A stretch of DNA of 64,000 nucleotides. Source: Actinocorallia herbida (GTDB taxonomy: Bacteria; Actinomycetota; Actinomycetes; Streptosporangiales; Streptosporangiaceae). The notes beneath the pieces are model-generated. The model was given only the letters and a program-made list of their open reading frames with translations, did not search any database and had not been told where the DNA came from. Of this stretch, positions 1 through 8,733 are shown piece after piece. The stretch lies in contig NZ_RJKE01000001.1 in the NCBI RefSeq assembly GCF_003751225.1, positions 6,572,001 through 6,636,000 of the forward strand, written 5' to 3'. Position 1 is the first letter of the stretch. Each line of letters starts with the position of its first letter. A program made the translations under genes and the position numbers.

Positions 1-699
1 ACGATCTACGTCACGCACGACCAGATCGAGGCGATGACCCTCGGCGACCGCGTCGCGGTGCTGCGCGACGGCAAGCTCCAGCAGGTCAACACCCCGCAGT
101 ACCTGTTCGAGAACCCCGTGAACCTCTTCGTCGCCGGGTTCATCGGCTCCCCGTCGATGAACTTCGCGACCGCGCGGCTGACCCGCGCCGCCGACGGCTC
201 CGGGACGGTCGACTTCGCCGGCTTCTCCCTGCCGGTCCCGGCCGAGGCGTTCGAGGCCCGCCCGGACCTCGCCTCCCACGTCGGCACCGACATCATCCTG
301 GGCATCCGCCCGTCGGACTTCGAGGACACCTCGCACGCCAAGCCCGAGTGGCCGCGCGTCTCGATCACCGCGAGCGTCACCGAGGAGCTCGGCTCGGAGA
401 TCAACGTGATCTTCCCGATCGACTGCCCGCCCGTCCAGCACAAGGACACCGCCGACCTCGCCAGCGACGCCACCGACGGCGAGGAGGGCGACGGCACCCT
501 GCCGCTGCTGGAGGACAAGACGCTCTGGACCGCGCGCGTCAACGCCCGCTCCCACGCCCGTCCGGGCGACACCCTGGAGCTCGGCATCGACTGCTCGCGC
601 CTGCACTTCTTCGACCCGGCCACCGGCCTGGCGATCGGGCACCCCGACTCCGTGGCCGCCGCGGCCCGGATCGGCGTCTCGAAGGTCGCGAAGGTCTGA
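1..699 (+). CDS. Sugar ABC transporter ATP-binding protein, UgpC/MsmK/MalK type (5' end outside window)
   Basis: This is the C-terminal 232 codons of an ATP-binding subunit that would energise a carbohydrate importer at the inner face of the membrane. Reading opens inside the H-loop (YVTHDQIEAM), so Walker A, the signature and Walker B lie upstream of the window. The next segment (LRDGKLQQVNTPQYLFENP, then FVAGFIGSPSMNF) is characteristic of MalK/UgpC ATPases, and the remainder is the TOBE/OB regulatory region with the usual ILGIRPSDF motif. Substrate cannot be inferred. In this subfamily one ATPase often serves several sugar permeases, and no permease is visible here. A hairpin follows the stop codon. 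Confidence 0.9.
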   Translation, partial: TIYVTHDQIEAMTLGDRVAVLRDGKLQQVNTPQYLFENPVNLFVAGFIGSPSMNFATARLTRAADGSGTVDFAGFSLPVPAEAFEARPDLASHVGTDIILGIRPSDFEDTSHAKPEWPRVSITASVTEELGSEINVIFPIDCPPVQHKDTADLASDATDGEEGDGTLPLLEDKTLWTARVNARSHARPGDTLELGIDCSRLHFFDPATGLAIGHPDSVAAAARIGVSKVAKV

Positions 700-713
700 C
701 GTCCCGGCGGCAC

Positions 714-746
714 ACGGCCCGGTCGCCTCGGGGGCGGCCGGGCCGT
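714..746. terminator. Hairpin between convergent genes
   Basis: ACGGCCCGG (714-722) pairs with CCGGGCCGT (738-746) across a 15-nt loop, in the 80-bp gap between the convergent ABC ATPase and M24 peptidase genes. There is no U-tract, as is common in GC-rich actinomycetes. Confidence 0.55.
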
Positions 747-780
747 GCCGTGTCCGGACGCTCCGCGTCGACGACCGCGG

Positions 781-1914
781 TCAGCCGTCGATGACGACGA
801 GATCGCGGGTGGTGAGGTTCATCCGGTCGGCCCCGGTCGCGGTGCACACCACGATGTCCTCGATGCGGGCGCCGTGCGCGCCCGGGTAGATGCCCGGCTC
901 GATCGAGAACGCCATGCCCGCGTCGAGCGGTTCGGTGTTGCCCTCGACGATGTAGGGGTGCTCGTGGGTCTCCAGCCCGATCCCGTGCCCGGTGCGGTGC
1001 ACGAAGAACTCCCCGTACCCGGCCGCGGTGATGACGTCCCGGGCGGCGGCGTCGACGGCCTCGGGCGTCACGCCGGGGCGGACGGCCTCGACGGCGGCCT
1101 TCTGGGCGGCGCGCAGGACCGCGTAGTAGTCGCGGAACTCCTTCGGCGGCTCGCCGACGCTGTACACGCGGGTGGAGTCCGAGCAGTAGCCCGAGGGCAT
1201 GGTCCCGCCGATGTCGACGACGACGGGCTCGCCGCGGCCGATGACCCGGTCCGACAGCTCGTGGTGGGGGCTCGCCCCGTTCGGTCCCGAGGCGACGATG
1301 GTGAAGTCGACCGTCACGTGGCCCTCCGCGAGGATCGCCTCCGCGAGGTCTCTGCCGACCTCCGCTTCGGTGCGCCCGGCCTTGAGCACCTGCGGCACCA
1401 GCCTGTGCACCCTGTCTATCGCCGCGCCCGCCTCGCGCAGCGCCTCGATCTCTGCGGCGGACTTGCGCATCCGCAGGGTCCGCAGCACCCCGCCCGCCGC
1501 GCTGAGCGGGACGCCGGGCAGCGCGTCGCGCAGCCGGAACGCCATCGCGGCCCACATCTGGTCGGCCACCGCCACGCTCGGGACCTTCCCGAGCCTGGAG
1601 GCGACCAGCGCGAAGGGGTCGTCGGTCTCGTCCCACCCGAGGATCTCCACCCCGAGGGAGCCCGCGGGCGACACCCGCACGATCGGCACCTCCAGGCGGG
1701 GCGCCACCAGGAACGCCTCGCCTTCGGCGGGCACGACGAGGCACATGAGCCGTTCGGAGAGATGGCCGGGGTAGCCGGTGACGTACCGCAGGTCGAAGCC
1801 GGGCGTGAGGACGACCGCGCCGAGCCCGGCCTTCCCCACCGCCTCGCGCACCCTGGAGATCCGCTCGGACGGGTACAGCGCCGTCGTCGCGACGGCTGTG
1901 GCGTCGTTGTCCAT
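781..1914 (-). CDS. M24 family Xaa-Pro aminopeptidase-like metallopeptidase
   Basis: A 377-aa cytosolic 'pita-bread' metallopeptidase predicted to remove N-terminal residues preceding proline. The creatinase-like N-terminal domain is followed by the catalytic domain. All five metal ligands are recognisable: Asp in VVDIGG, Asp in CSDSTR, His in RTGHGIGLETHEH, Glu in SIEPGIYPG and Glu in RIEDIVV. The ATG at 1914 is preferred because TACCGT lies 6 nt upstream, suggesting a leaderless transcript; the intervening GGGGAG could also serve as a ribosome site. The frame stays open further upstream, but that stretch overlaps the divergent exonuclease gene and looks non-coding. Proline peptidase versus a related dipeptidase cannot be decided from sequence. 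Confidence 0.9.
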   Translation of the reverse strand: MDNDATAVATTALYPSERISRVREAVGKAGLGAVVLTPGFDLRYVTGYPGHLSERLMCLVVPAEGEAFLVAPRLEVPIVRVSPAGSLGVEILGWDETDDPFALVASRLGKVPSVAVADQMWAAMAFRLRDALPGVPLSAAGGVLRTLRMRKSAAEIEALREAGAAIDRVHRLVPQVLKAGRTEAEVGRDLAEAILAEGHVTVDFTIVASGPNGASPHHELSDRVIGRGEPVVVDIGGTMPSGYCSDSTRVYSVGEPPKEFRDYYAVLRAAQKAAVEAVRPGVTPEAVDAAARDVITAAGYGEFFVHRTGHGIGLETHEHPYIVEGNTEPLDAGMAFSIEPGIYPGAHGARIEDIVVCTATGADRMNLTTRDLVVIDG

Positions 1915-2013
1915 CTCCCCACGGTAGCCGAGGCGATCAAGCCGGACGTGATCAAGCCGGACCTGTGATCGAGCGGCCGGGCCCGCGACGCCTCCTGGGC
2001 TAGGCTGGGGCGC

Positions 2014-2922
2014 ATGTCCCGCCTGATGCTGCTCGACACCCCCTCGCTGTACTTCCGCGCGTTCTACGGGGTGCCCGAGTCGGTGAAGGGCCCCGACGGG
2101 ACCCCGGTCAACGCGGTACGCGGGCTGATCGACATGATCGCCCGGCTGGTCGCCGACCGCCGCCCCGAGCGGCTGGTGTGCTGCTTCGACGCCGACTGGC
2201 GCCCGGCGTTCCGGGTCGCGGCGATCCCCTCCTACAAGGCGCACCGGGTCGCCGAGGAGCGCCCCGCGGGCGACGTGGAGGAGACCCCGGACACGCTGCT
2301 GCCCCAGCTCCCGGTGATCGACGCGGTCCTGGACGCCCTGGGCATCGCCCGCTCGTCCGCCGCCGGCTACGAGGCCGACGACGTGATCGGCACGCTCGCG
2401 CACCGGGACCCCGGCCCCGTCGACATCGTCACCGGCGACCGGGACCTGTTCCAGCTCATCGACGACGCCCGCGAGGTCAAGGTCCTCTACACCGCGCGCG
2501 GGATCCGCAACCTCCAGGTGTTCGGCGAGGCGGAGGTGTCGGAGAAGTACGGCATTCCGGGCCGGGCGTACGCCGACTTCGCGACGCTGCGCGGCGACCC
2601 CAGCGACGGCCTCCCCGGCGTCCCGGGCGTGGGCGAGAAGTCCGCGGCGGCGCTGGTCTCGCGTTTCGGCTCGCTGGCGGGCATCCTGGAGGCGGTGGAC
2701 GCCGGGACCACCGAGGGCTTCCCCGCGGGCGCCCGCAAGAAGATCGAGGCGGCCCGCGCCTACCTCGGCCCCGCCGAGCTCGTGTGCCGGGTCGTCACCG
2801 ACCTCCCGCTCGACGTGGCCGACGCGCTGCCCAAGGCGCCGAAGGACCCCGAGGCGCTCCTGGCGCTCAGTGACCGGTGGAACCTCGCGTCACCGGTGAA
2901 CAGGCTCCTGGCCGCACTGTGA
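2014..2922 (+). CDS. 5'-3' exonuclease (Pol I N-terminal/FEN-like, stand-alone)
   Basis: A 302-aa stand-alone homologue of the 5' nuclease domain of DNA polymerase I, expected to remove 5' flaps or RNA primers. Acidic metal-binding positions include D8, the DADW segment near 59-62, the YEADD motif (119-123) and GDRD (141-144). YKAHR (74-78) is the conserved arch motif, and a helix-3-turn-helix (VPGVGEKSAAALVSRFG) follows near 205-225. No polymerase domain is attached, which is normal for the second FEN-like protein of actinobacteria. TAGGCT at 2001-2006 lies 7 nt before the ATG, indicating a leaderless start. Cysteines at 56-57 are incidental. Confidence 0.92.
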   Translation: MSRLMLLDTPSLYFRAFYGVPESVKGPDGTPVNAVRGLIDMIARLVADRRPERLVCCFDADWRPAFRVAAIPSYKAHRVAEERPAGDVEETPDTLLPQLPVIDAVLDALGIARSSAAGYEADDVIGTLAHRDPGPVDIVTGDRDLFQLIDDAREVKVLYTARGIRNLQVFGEAEVSEKYGIPGRAYADFATLRGDPSDGLPGVPGVGEKSAAALVSRFGSLAGILEAVDAGTTEGFPAGARKKIEAARAYLGPAELVCRVVTDLPLDVADALPKAPKDPEALLALSDRWNLASPVNRLLAAL

Positions 2923-3046
2923 TCGGGAACGTGCGCCGCCCTGTGTCAACGGGCACACGCTGAGCACGCGAACAGGCGCACGCTGAGGGCATGGACCGGT
3001 GTTCCCTTTGGGGAGCCCCGCCGAGACCCCTCACGGAAGGCCCGTC

Positions 3047-3457
3047 ATGGCACTCATCGACAGCCGACCCACCGCTCTCCCCGATCGCCCTTATTCCGAC
3101 GACGAACTGTCCGCCGCGGTTCGCGCCTCCAACCACGACACCTCGCTGGCCTCCGCGACCGTGGCGGCGATGGCGGTCGGCGTCCTCGTCCAGGTCGGCA
3201 TGCTCGCCTCGGCCGAGCCGTCGTTCGCCCAGCTCGCGCTGACGGTGCTGCTGCTGCCCCTGCTGGCCGCGGGCACCCGGATCGTGCTGCTGCTCGACCG
3301 CGCCTCGGGCGCGCTCGGCGCGGCGGCGAACGCCAGTCAGATCCTCGCCGGACTGGAGACCCGCGGAATGTGGACCTTCCGGGCGCGGCTGTGGAGTTAC
3401 GGCACCGCCGCCCTCTTCTGCTGCTGGACGATCGCGGTCCAGTTCCTCGCCCGGTGA
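3047..3457 (+). CDS. Small hypothetical membrane protein
   Basis: A 136-aa protein of unknown function. The N-terminal 35 residues are polar (a PYSDDELSAAVRASNHD segment). Hydrophobic spans follow: one near 38-60 (VAAMAVGVLVQVGMLASAEP), one near 62-80 (QLALTVLLLPLLAAGTRIVL), and one at the C-terminus (YGTAALFCCWTIAVQFLAR). I recognise no family. The ATG at 3047 is chosen over an in-frame start at 2999 because GGAAGG sits 6 nt upstream. It lies 82 bp before the Crp/Fnr regulator on the same strand and may be cotranscribed with it. Confidence 0.6.
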   Translation: MALIDSRPTALPDRPYSDDELSAAVRASNHDTSLASATVAAMAVGVLVQVGMLASAEPSFAQLALTVLLLPLLAAGTRIVLLLDRASGALGAAANASQILAGLETRGMWTFRARLWSYGTAALFCCWTIAVQFLAR

Positions 3458-3539
3458 AGCCTCCGGCTTGCCAGACCGGCACATCCTGGTTTCTCCTGGA
3501 GGCCTGAGAATTCCGGCGCCCCCTCTCAGGAGGCAGTCC

Positions 3540-4232
3540 ATGCCGCTTGACGCCCCCCGGCCCACCTTCTGGACGAGTCTCGACGAGGCGTCCCGCCTCA
3601 CGCTCCAGCGCGGCGGCCGCCACCGCCGCTTCAAGGCGGGCGAGCACCTGTGCCGCCAAGGCGACGTGCCCGACCACGTCCTGGTCATCAAGGAGGGCTG
3701 GGCCAAGGTCACCATCGCGGGAGAGGACGGCCGCGAGTCGGTCGTGGCGGTCCGCGGCCCCGGCGACCTCATCGGCGAGGCCGGACTCATCACCGGTGAG
3801 CCGCGGACCGCCACCGTCACCGCGCTGCACGCGCTCCAGGCGCTGTCCGTACCCCGGCTGCGGTTCTCCACGTTCCTCAAGGAGGCCCCCGACGGCTGGC
3901 ACCAGCTGTCCAGCACGGTCGCGCGGCGCCTCGCCCAGTCCGACGGGCGGCTCACCGGGGGCGGCGGCCCCCATCTCGCGGGCCGTCTCGCGGCGTTCCT
4001 GCTCCAGCAGGCCGCCGACAACGGCCGTCCCCTGTCCGGCGGGGGCGTCCTCATCCCGCCGCTCTCCCAGACCGAGCTCGGCAGCTGCATCGACGCCTCC
4101 CGTGAGACCGTCGCCCGAGCCCTCCGGGACTGGCGCGCCCTCGGCCTCGTCGAGACCGGCTGGCGCCGCACCGTCATCCGCGACCCCGCCGCCCTGCGCG
4201 CCCACGCGGGCGCCCTGCGCGACGACTTCTAG
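3540..4232 (+). CDS. Crp/Fnr family transcriptional regulator
   Basis: A 230-aa regulator with an N-terminal cyclic-nucleotide-binding-like beta-roll (about residues 25-125; FKAGEHLCRQGD, then GPGDLIGEAGLI where cAMP-type effectors bind) and a C-terminal winged helix (LSQTELGSCIDASRETVARAL, about 180-200). The R-T-A-T-V segment after the phosphate-binding loop keeps the arginine typical of nucleotide-binding members, but the ligand is unproven. There is no N-terminal cysteine cluster for an Fnr iron-sulfur centre. Start ATG 3540 has AGGAGG 6 nt upstream. Targets are unknown. A strong hairpin follows the gene. Confidence 0.9.
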   Translation: MPLDAPRPTFWTSLDEASRLTLQRGGRHRRFKAGEHLCRQGDVPDHVLVIKEGWAKVTIAGEDGRESVVAVRGPGDLIGEAGLITGEPRTATVTALHALQALSVPRLRFSTFLKEAPDGWHQLSSTVARRLAQSDGRLTGGGGPHLAGRLAAFLLQQAADNGRPLSGGGVLIPPLSQTELGSCIDASRETVARALRDWRALGLVETGWRRTVIRDPAALRAHAGALRDDF

Positions 4233-4300
4233 CGCGCCCCGGCCACAAAGACGATCTCGAGCGACGATCTTCGGCCACACCGTCGTGCCCCCGCGAACGG

Positions 4301-4330
4301 GAACGGCCCGTCCCTCCGGACGGGCCGTTC
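4301..4330. terminator. Bidirectional hairpin terminator
   Basis: A perfect 13-bp stem (4301-4313 with 4318-4330) with a 4-nt loop, placed between the convergent Crp/Fnr and helicase genes. It probably stops transcription from both sides. Confidence 0.85.
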
Positions 4331-4340
4331 CACGTTCTCG

Positions 4341-7070
4341 CTAGGCGACCGAGGAGTACGCCACGACGCCGCGGCGCATGGCCTCGGCGGCCTGGCGGGC
4401 GGTGCGGCGGACCGGGCCGTCCCCCGCCGCGTCGGCGATCTGGCCGAGGAGGTCCATGAGCTGCTTGACCGAGCGGACGAAGTCGCCCGCGGTCATCCCG
4501 GCCTCGCCGAGGACCTCGTCGAGGTCCTCGCCGCCCGCCCAGCGGTAGGCGGCGAACGCGAACCCGAGATCGGGTTCGCGCTGGAAGGCCACGTCGTTGT
4601 CCTTCTCGACGCCTTCCAGTTCGCGCCAGACCCGGACCATGGCCGTCAGGGCGTCGCGGCTGCCCGGCGGGATGCGGGGCGGCGCGGCGTCCTCGGGCTG
4701 GCGGGACTCGTACACCAGCGCCGACACGCACGCGGCCAGCTCCGCCGGGGACAGGCCCTCCCACAGGCCCTCGCGCAGCGACTCGGCGGTCAGCAGGTCG
4801 AGTTCGGAGTAGATCCTGCCGAGCCTGCGCCCGGCGTCGGTGACCTCGCCGTCCTTGAGGTAGCCGAGCTGCTCCAGCACCCCGCACACCCGGTCGAAGG
4901 TCCGCGCGATCACCTGGGAGCGCGACTCGACGCGGCGCCGCAGCCCGGCGGCCTCGCGCTCCAGCCGGAAGTACCGCTCGGCCCAGCGGGCGTGATCCTC
5001 CCGGTCCGCGCAGCCGTGGCAGGGGTGGGCGCGCAGCGCGGCGCGGATCCGCTGGATCTCGGTGTCGTCGCCCTCGGTGCCGCCGCCCCGGCCGCCGTGC
5101 CGCTTGACGTCGGCGTGCGGCACCTTGTTCCGCAGGGTCGCGGCCATGTCCTTGCGGTGCTGGGGGTTGCGCGGTGAGAACCACTTGGGGATCTTCACCC
5201 GCTCGACCGGCTCGACGGGCACGAGGAAGTCCGCGAGGGTGAGCCGCTTGACCTGGCGGCTGTCCAGCAGCACGAGCGGCGCCGGGCCGTCGGACCGCTT
5301 GGCCAGGCCGGTGTCGAGGATCAGCGCGACGGTCTGGGTCCGCCCGGACGGCACGATCACCACGTCGCCGGGCCGCAGCCGCTCCAGCGACCTGGCGACC
5401 TCGAGCCTGCGGGAGCCCGCCCGGCTGCGCGAGAGGTTCGCCTCGGCGTCCGACAGGGTCCGGCGCAGCGCCGCGTACTCCATGAAGTCGCCCATGTGGC
5501 AGGTCGCGGCCTCGGTGTACCCGGCCATCGCCTCCTCGGACTTGTGCAGCTGCCGGGCCAGCCCGACGACCGCCCGGTCTGCCTGGAACTGGGCGAACGA
5601 CTCCTCCAGGAGGGTGCCGGCCCGCTCCCGGCCGACCGCGCCGACGAGGTTCACCGCCATGTTGTACGACGGGCGGAAGGAGGAGTTCAACGGGTAGGTG
5701 CGGGTCCCCGCGAGCCCGGCGACCGCACCCGGGTCCACGCCCGGCTGGTACAGCACGACCGCGTGGCCCTCGACGTCGATGCCGCGCCGCCCCGCCCGGC
5801 CGATGAGCTGGGTGTACTCGCCGGGGGTGAGGTCGGCGTGGGTCTCGCCGTTCCACTTGTCGAGCTTCTCGATGACGACGGTCCTGGCGGGCATGTTCAC
5901 GCCGAGCGCGAGGGTCTCGGTGGCGAAGACGGCGCGGATGAGGTTCTTGGCGAACAGCTCCTCCACGACCTCCTTGAACACCGGCAGCATGCCCGCGTGG
6001 TGCGCGGCGATCCCGCGCTCCAGGCCGGTCAGCCAGTCGTGGTAGTTCAGGACGGCCTTGTCGGCCTCGGGGATGTCGGCGGTGCGCTCCTCGGCGATCC
6101 GCCGGATCAGCTGGGCGTCCTCCCGGGACGTCAGCCGCAGGCCCGAGTGCAGGCACTGGGAGACCGCGGCCTCGCAGCCGTTGCGGGAGAAGATGAAGGT
6201 GATCGCCGGGAGCAGCCCGGCCCGGTCGAGCCGCTCGATCACGTCGGGCCGCGACGGCGGCCGGAACCTGACGGGACGGTGGTCGCGACGGCGCCCGGAC
6301 CGCCTCCCGTTATTGATCTTGGCCTTGCGGACGTCGTCCAGGGAGATCCGGCGCAGCTCGGGATTGACCTTGGCGCGGCTCTCGCGGGGGTCGTCCACGA
6401 ACAGGTCGTACAGGCGGGTGCCGACCAGCATGTGCTGCCACAGCGGGACCGGCCGGTGCTCGTCCACGATCACCGTGGTGTCGCCGCGCACCGCCTTCAG
6501 CCACTCGCCGAACTCCTCGGCGTTCGACACGGTCGCCGACAGCGCCACCACCCGCACCGAATCGGCGAGGTGGATGATGACCTCTTCCCAGACGGCGCCG
6601 CGGAACCTGTCGGCCAGGTAGTGCACCTCGTCCATGACGACGTAGCCGAGCCGGTCGAGGGTCTGCGAGCCCGCGTACAGCATGTTGCGCAGGACCTCGG
6701 TGGTCATCACCACGATCGGCGCCTCGCCGTTGACGGAGTTGTCTCCCGTCAGCAGGCCGACGTTCTTGGCCCCGTACCGCTTCTGGAGGTCACCGTACTT
6801 CTGGTTCGACAGGGCCTTGATGGGGGTGGTGTAGAAGCATTTACGGCCCTCCCGCAACGCGAGGTGGACCGCGAACTCCCCCACCACGGTCTTGCCCGAC
6901 CCGGTGGGGGCGGCGACCAGGACGCCGTCACCGGACTCCAGGGCCCGGCACGCCTCCAACTGGAATCCGTCCAGGTCGAAGTCGTACAGGCCGCGGAACT
7001 CCCGCAGGGCGGGCCCGTTCTCGGTGACGCTCTTCCTGTGGGCCGCGTAACGCTCGGCGGGACTGCTCAT
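4341..7070 (-). CDS. helY: Ski2/Mtr4-like DEVH-box RNA helicase (HelY type)
   Basis: A 909-aa superfamily 2 helicase of the Ski2/Mtr4 group. Walker A APTGSGKT is at 54-61, the DEVH box at 147-150 and the SAT motif follows (VALSATVSN). The second RecA domain carries an ATETLALGVNMPARTVV segment and QLIGRAGRRG (motif VI). The C-terminal about 150 residues match the DSHCT helical domain. The family acts in RNA turnover or processing; the exact role in actinobacteria is unsettled. ATG 7070 has TAGGCT 6 nt upstream, suggesting a leaderless mRNA separate from tatC. The neighbourhood helY-tatC-tatA-pafC-pafB is a familiar actinobacterial order. A basic GRRSGRRRDHR insert near residue 255 may contact RNA. 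Confidence 0.93.
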   Translation of the reverse strand: MSSPAERYAAHRKSVTENGPALREFRGLYDFDLDGFQLEACRALESGDGVLVAAPTGSGKTVVGEFAVHLALREGRKCFYTTPIKALSNQKYGDLQKRYGAKNVGLLTGDNSVNGEAPIVVMTTEVLRNMLYAGSQTLDRLGYVVMDEVHYLADRFRGAVWEEVIIHLADSVRVVALSATVSNAEEFGEWLKAVRGDTTVIVDEHRPVPLWQHMLVGTRLYDLFVDDPRESRAKVNPELRRISLDDVRKAKINNGRRSGRRRDHRPVRFRPPSRPDVIERLDRAGLLPAITFIFSRNGCEAAVSQCLHSGLRLTSREDAQLIRRIAEERTADIPEADKAVLNYHDWLTGLERGIAAHHAGMLPVFKEVVEELFAKNLIRAVFATETLALGVNMPARTVVIEKLDKWNGETHADLTPGEYTQLIGRAGRRGIDVEGHAVVLYQPGVDPGAVAGLAGTRTYPLNSSFRPSYNMAVNLVGAVGRERAGTLLEESFAQFQADRAVVGLARQLHKSEEAMAGYTEAATCHMGDFMEYAALRRTLSDAEANLSRSRAGSRRLEVARSLERLRPGDVVIVPSGRTQTVALILDTGLAKRSDGPAPLVLLDSRQVKRLTLADFLVPVEPVERVKIPKWFSPRNPQHRKDMAATLRNKVPHADVKRHGGRGGGTEGDDTEIQRIRAALRAHPCHGCADREDHARWAERYFRLEREAAGLRRRVESRSQVIARTFDRVCGVLEQLGYLKDGEVTDAGRRLGRIYSELDLLTAESLREGLWEGLSPAELAACVSALVYESRQPEDAAPPRIPPGSRDALTAMVRVWRELEGVEKDNDVAFQREPDLGFAFAAYRWAGGEDLDEVLGEAGMTAGDFVRSVKQLMDLLGQIADAAGDGPVRRTARQAAEAMRRGVVAYSSVA

Positions 7071-7121
7071 GCGTCCAGCCTATGGTTTCGCGGGAGCCGA
7101 TTCCCACCCGGTTTTCCGGTC

Positions 7122-7982
7122 TCAGCGACGCTCTTCGAGCGCTTCCGGCTCGCCGATGTCGGACGGTTCGTCGTCGAGGGCCGAGGCCTCGTCGTCGGAC
7201 AGCCCGTCGTACAGGCTCGGCGCCTTGGCACGCCGCTTGTCGACCAGGTAGGCGATCCCCTCGGCGAGCGCGAAGAGCACCACCACGGGGGCGGCCAGCG
7301 AGACCATGGTGAACGGGTCGGCGCTCGGCGTGGCGACGGCCGCGAAGAGGAAGATGCCGAAGATGATGCCGCGCCGCCACTTGCGGATCGTGGCGTGCGG
7401 CAGGACGCCGGCGAAGTTGAGGATCGACACCACGAGCGGGAGTTCGAACGCGAGGCCGAACACCAGCAGCATCGTGATGAGGAAGCTCAGATACTCCTCG
7501 ACGGTGATGAGCGGCGTGACGTCGTCGGGGGTGAACCCGAGGAACAGGGCCAGGCCCCGCTCGATCGCGAAGTACGCCAGGGCGGTGCCCGCGAGGAACA
7601 GCGGCAGCGCCAGCCCGAGGAAGAGCACCGTCCAGCGCTTCTCCTTGCTGTGCAGCCCCGGGGCGATGAACGCCCACAGCTGGTACAGCCACACCGGCGA
7701 GGACAGCACCGCGCCGACGATGAACGAGATCTTCACGTTCAGGAAGAACGAGGAGAAGATCCCGTTGACGACCAGCGAGCAGGCGTCGCCCTTGAGCGCC
7801 CTGGACTGGTCGACCGCGCAGAACGGCTCCCGCAGGAAGTCCCAGACCTCCTCCTTGACCAGCCAGCCGATGACCATGCCGACCAGCAGGCCCAGCAGCG
7901 CCTTGACCACCCTGTTGCGCAGCTCGCGCAGGTGGTCCAGGAGCGGCATGCGGCCATCGGGGTTGTCCGAACGCCCGCTCAT
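7122..7982 (-). CDS. tatC: Twin-arginine translocase subunit TatC
   Basis: A 286-aa six-span membrane protein that binds twin-arginine signal peptides and recruits TatA. The N-terminal cytoplasmic signature MPLLDHLRELRNRVV (residues 12-26) includes the conserved Glu and Arg of the signal-peptide site, followed by hydrophobic helices typical of TatC. The C-terminal about 35 residues form an acidic cytoplasmic tail (ALDDEPSDIGEPEALEERR) common in actinobacteria. It lies 47 nt downstream of tatA on the same strand, so a tatAC operon is likely. No tatB gene is in the window; in actinobacteria it is usually elsewhere. Confidence 0.95.
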   Translation of the reverse strand: MSGRSDNPDGRMPLLDHLRELRNRVVKALLGLLVGMVIGWLVKEEVWDFLREPFCAVDQSRALKGDACSLVVNGIFSSFFLNVKISFIVGAVLSSPVWLYQLWAFIAPGLHSKEKRWTVLFLGLALPLFLAGTALAYFAIERGLALFLGFTPDDVTPLITVEEYLSFLITMLLVFGLAFELPLVVSILNFAGVLPHATIRKWRRGIIFGIFLFAAVATPSADPFTMVSLAAPVVVLFALAEGIAYLVDKRRAKAPSLYDGLSDDEASALDDEPSDIGEPEALEERR

Positions 7983-8029
7983 GTCCTCATCCTCGGGGTG
8001 TGTTCAGCTGACGGGAAGGAGAGGGTGCG

Positions 8030-8305
8030 TCAGGCCTTCTTCGCCTGCTCCGGGCTGACCGGCACACCGCTGATGGTGGTCCCGTCGGCCTGCGGCGCGG
8101 GGATCTCCTGCGCGGGGGCGGCGGCCTGCTGCGGCGCGGGCGCCGGCTTGGCCTCGTCGTCGTTCATCAGGCCCTTGGTCTCCGACTTGAAGATGCGCAG
8201 GGAGCGGCCGAGCGAGCGCGCGGCGTCGGGCATCTTCTTGGTACCGAACAGCACCAAGATCACAACGGCGATGATCAGGATCTCGCCCCAACCGAACGAC
8301 CCCAT
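8030..8305 (-). CDS. tatA: Twin-arginine translocase subunit TatA
   Basis: A 91-aa pore-forming Tat component. It has the short N-terminal transmembrane helix ([16 protein letters not shown]), the FG hinge, and the amphipathic helix that starts [23 protein letters not shown]. The tail is Ala/Pro-rich and low complexity. Length and the FGTKKMPD hinge identify TatA rather than TatB. It is the first gene of the predicted tatAC operon. The 200-bp upstream gap is less GC-rich than its surroundings and contains a 15-bp inverted repeat. Confidence 0.95.
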   Translation of the reverse strand: MGSFGWGEILIIAVVILVLFGTKKMPDAARSLGRSLRIFKSETKGLMNDDEAKPAPAPQQAAAPAQEIPAPQADGTTISGVPVSPEQAKKA

Positions 8306-8412
8306 AGTCCAGTCTCCACTTCAGGCGGGGTTCTTTTACCCTCCCGATGCTACGCCTCACCCAGGGTGGTGCGTAACCGTCAAAAGAGTAGAACCCTAAG
8401 GTTTCTTTCCTA

Positions 8413-8427
8413 TTCACCGGCGGTGAA
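8413..8427. promoter_or_regulatory. Inverted repeat upstream of tatA
   Basis: TTCACCG and CGGTGAA flank a single G (8413-8427), about 110 bp upstream of tatA in an otherwise empty gap. It could be an operator, but no regulator is evident. Confidence 0.3.
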
Positions 8428-8505
8428 CCAGGACCACACATTACTCGCCCTACCGCACCGAAGTCTCCCCCTGAAACATCCGAAACGGGGACTTAACGGA
8501 CAGAG

Positions 8506-8700
8506 TTATCGGTCCCGCAGGCGCTCCCACAACCTGTCGATCTTCTTCTGGAGCCGCGACCGCTTCGGATCCAGCCGGCGCCGCGTCCGCTCCACCGCCC
8601 AGGCCAGCTCCCGCACCGCGAGGAACAACCGGAACGCCGCGAACGCCACCACGCACATGCCGACCGTCGTCAGCGCCACCCACGTCATCGCCCAGCCCAC
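8506..8700 (-). CDS. Small single-span membrane protein
   Basis: A 64-aa protein with one N-terminal transmembrane helix (about residues 4-30, ending FRLFLAVREL) and a strongly basic cytoplasmic C-terminus (RTRRRLDPKRSRLQKKIDRLWERLRDR) likely to be helical. Function is unknown. The GTG start at 8700 is supported by TAGGTT 6 nt upstream, so the gene appears to have its own leaderless promoter rather than depending on pafC. Its position between the Tat genes and pafC suggests a conserved neighbour, but I cannot name a family. Confidence 0.6.
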   Translation of the reverse strand: MGWAMTWVALTTVGMCVVAFAAFRLFLAVRELAWAVERTRRRLDPKRSRLQKKIDRLWERLRDR

Positions 8701-8733
8701 GCCGCCAACCTACACCGGACGACCCCGCCGCCC

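Noticed and set aside
781-2403. A longer 540-codon version of the M24 peptidase
   Set aside because: The added N-terminus runs through the divergent exonuclease gene and has shadow-frame composition; family similarity begins at 1914.
5496-8399. A 967-codon open frame on the plus strand opposite the helicase and tatC
   Set aside because: It is antisense to two clear genes, has repetitive Gly/Arg/Asp/Val composition typical of shadow frames in high-GC DNA, and matches no family.
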